The position numbers and the translations under genes were made by a program. The notes under the pieces are model-generated. The model saw only the letters and a program-made list of their open reading frames with translations. It was not told the origin of the DNA and made no database searches. DNA of 6,972 nt, taken from contig JANQQO010000241.1 in NCBI GenBank assembly GCA_028289305.1, forward strand, positions 1 to 6,972, given 5' to 3'. Position 1 is the stretch's first letter. Every line of letters starts with the position of its first letter. Shown piece after piece: positions 5,447 through 6,972 of the stretch. Origin of the DNA: Rickettsiales bacterium. Lineage in GTDB: Bacteria > Pseudomonadota > Alphaproteobacteria > Rickettsiales > JANQQO01.

Positions 5447-6972
5447 ATGTCGCAAGACACACCGCGTCTGCACGTGCAGAATATGACTATAAAACAGAAT
5501 AATAACCAGACTGATCGCCTTTTTACGGAGAAAGATGCGGAGGGCATTATTGCGCCTACCGCATTTTTTGCGCCGGTGGTCGCATCTGCTGGCGGGGCGC
5601 TTTTGGGCACGAGCGGTGTGGATGTGCTGATTGGCGATGCGGGTGATCAGAATATATTGGGCCTGGGTGGTAGTGATTATTTGGATGGTGCGGCCGGCAA
5701 CGATTTGGTGATTGGTGATGCCGGGGATGATACGCTGATTGGTGGTGTGGGTGACGACACGCTGATTGGGAATACCGGTGCGGATATTTTTGTGATTCAC
5801 CGTGAAGCGGGTGCGGCGGATGTGATCCAGGATTTCGTGGCGGGCGAAGATGTGGTGGATCTCACCGATTTTGCCGATGTGACCAGTATTGCGGATCTGC
5901 TGATTACGGTGGATGGGGCGAATAATCGCATCACGGTTACCCTGCCGGATGCACAAGTGCTGACCTTGCAGAATACGGCCACAGCGCTTAGCGCAGAAGA
6001 TTTTGTGTTCCACGGGCAGGAAGCGGGTGAGACTATCACCGGGGATGCAGGGAATAATTTGCTGTTTGGTGGCGCGGGAGATGATTCACTGGCCGGAGGC
6101 GCGGGTGCGGACACTGTCATTGCGATGGGTGGTGATGATGTGCTGACGGCGGATTTGGGTAATGATGTGCTGATTGGTGGCACGGGCAGCGACCGGTTTG
6201 TGGTGGATGTGACGGCTGGGGCAACCGTAACGATTGCCGATTTTGCGGCGCTGGATGCGGATGAGGTGATTGATATCAGCGCGTTTGGCGTGGAAGATTT
6301 CAATGCATTAGGGATTACGATTATAGAGAATGAAGCCACGGTGGTGGTGGATGAGACGCATACGCTGGTGGTGCGCGTGGCGGATGATATTACGGCGTTT
6401 GATGCGGCGGATTTTGGCCTGCCACCGGCGAGTGTGACACTGACGGGTACGTCAGGGACAGATATTTTGACTGGTGGAGAAGGCGATGATGTAATCAATG
6501 GCGGTATGGGCAGTGATTTTCTGCTTGGTGGTGCTGGAGATGACCTTATCGACGGAGGTGCAGGAGGTGATTTGATTTCTGGTGGTGCGGGGAATGATAC
6601 CCTGACCGGGGGTTCTGGTGTGGATAGCTTCCTGATTGAACAGGAGGCGGATGCAGAAGATACTATCACCGATTTTGCCGCGGGCGATGGTGGCGATGTG
6701 ATTCGCTTAAACGAGGTGTTTGGCATTTCGCAATTTGACCAGCTGCAGATTGATTATGTAGATGAGAATGCGGTGATTCTGCTGGGTGATGGGCAGATAC
6801 TGGTGGTGAACACCGGTGGCGCGGTGCTGACGGAAGCAAATTTTGCCTTCCCGGATGCAACAGAGGGTCTGCTGCTGGGTGGTACGCTGGCGGATGATGA
6901 TCTGGAAGGGGGTGAAGGAGACGATACGCTGATTGGCCTGGATGGCGATGATACGCTTGTGGGTAATGGCGG
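5447..6972 (+). CDS. RTX (hemolysin-type) calcium-binding repeat protein, partial, runs off right edge
   Basis: The visible 508 residues are dominated by glycine- and aspartate-rich RTX nonapeptides (GGxGxDxLx), which bind calcium and fold into beta-rolls after export. After a polar N-terminus (1-30) and a small Ala-rich stretch, RTX blocks lie at about 54-113, 195-248, 333-392 and from 474 onward. Between them are spacers of about 80 residues with a repeated pattern (an aromatic/valine strand, then DF, a D/V-rich strand and AxDF). Block plus spacer gives a unit of about 140 residues. There is no cysteine and no N-terminal signal peptide, as expected for type I secretion, where the signal is C-terminal and here outside the window. 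No catalytic domain is visible, so it may be an extracellular or surface structural protein, or an enzyme or adhesin whose active part lies further on. No ABC exporter gene is in the window. Confidence 0.9.
   Translation, partial: MSQDTPRLHVQNMTIKQNNNQTDRLFTEKDAEGIIAPTAFFAPVVASAGGALLGTSGVDVLIGDAGDQNILGLGGSDYLDGAAGNDLVIGDAGDDTLIGGVGDDTLIGNTGADIFVIHREAGAADVIQDFVAGEDVVDLTDFADVTSIADLLITVDGANNRITVTLPDAQVLTLQNTATALSAEDFVFHGQEAGETITGDAGNNLLFGGAGDDSLAGGAGADTVIAMGGDDVLTADLGNDVLIGGTGSDRFVVDVTAGATVTIADFAALDADEVIDISAFGVEDFNALGITIIENEATVVVDETHTLVVRVADDITAFDAADFGLPPASVTLTGTSGTDILTGGEGDDVINGGMGSDFLLGGAGDDLIDGGAGGDLISGGAGNDTLTGGSGVDSFLIEQEADAEDTITDFAAGDGGDVIRLNEVFGISQFDQLQIDYVDENAVILLGDGQILVVNTGGAVLTEANFAFPDATEGLLLGGTLADDDLEGGEGDDTLIGLDGDDTLVGNG

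Noticed and set aside
5423..6013. 196-codon minus-strand frame over the RTX start
   Set aside because: Antisense to the RTX N-terminus and first repeat block, with no start signal; a shadow frame.
5797..6726. Long minus-strand reading frame encoding a Pro/Ser-rich product
   Set aside because: It is the antisense of the RTX repeats: Gly/Asp-rich codons on one strand give Pro/Ser/Ala-rich open frames on the other. There is no ribosome binding site and no recognisable domain.
5600..6972. Repetitive DNA that might suggest a CRISPR or other repeat array
   Set aside because: The periodicity is the nine-residue RTX codon pattern within one open frame; repeats are degenerate and have no unique spacers of fixed length.

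Overview
The window looks like chromosomal DNA of an alphaproteobacterium of moderate GC content. The evidence is the gene order rpiB-glyA-nrdR-ribD, which is familiar from that class, and the sequence character of these proteins. I cannot place it more precisely. Both ends cut through a gene: ribD at the left and an RTX protein at the right.

Layout. Positions 1-3270 hold a minus-strand housekeeping block, in transcription order rpiB (ribose-5-phosphate isomerase B), glyA (serine hydroxymethyltransferase), nrdR (ribonucleotide reductase regulator) and ribD (riboflavin deaminase/reductase, running off the left edge). glyA, nrdR and ribD are closely packed (16- and 32-base gaps) and probably form one transcript from a promoter just before glyA. 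That predicted leader contains a palindromic, NrdR-box-like sequence. The block links pentose phosphates, one-carbon units, deoxynucleotide control and riboflavin synthesis.

Positions 3322-3431 hold a 110-base palindrome-rich element of the dispersed intergenic type. It lies between rpiB and two tandem minus-strand genes (3457-4236 and 4273-5100) for paralogous type IV pilin-like (pseudopilin) proteins. Both have a prepilin peptidase signal and share unusual downstream motifs (PCPADG, a SHGxNGHGAW block and a C-terminal FDD...R.KWQ). An identical 11-base extended -10-like sequence lies immediately before each start codon, which suggests that promoter and gene were duplicated together and that the transcripts may have almost no leader.

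A 346-base intergenic region (5101-5446) separates the pseudopilins from a divergent plus-strand gene (5447 to the right edge) for a large cysteine-free RTX calcium-binding protein. Its visible part is built from an approximately 140-residue unit, an RTX block plus a beta-rich spacer, repeated about 3.3 times. It has a good ribosome binding site and a consensus extended -10 promoter preceded by two 9-base direct repeats.

I found no tRNA, rRNA, CRISPR array, transposase or phage gene. The least explained items are the pseudopilin pair with its shared start-proximal promoter motif and the modular RTX protein.
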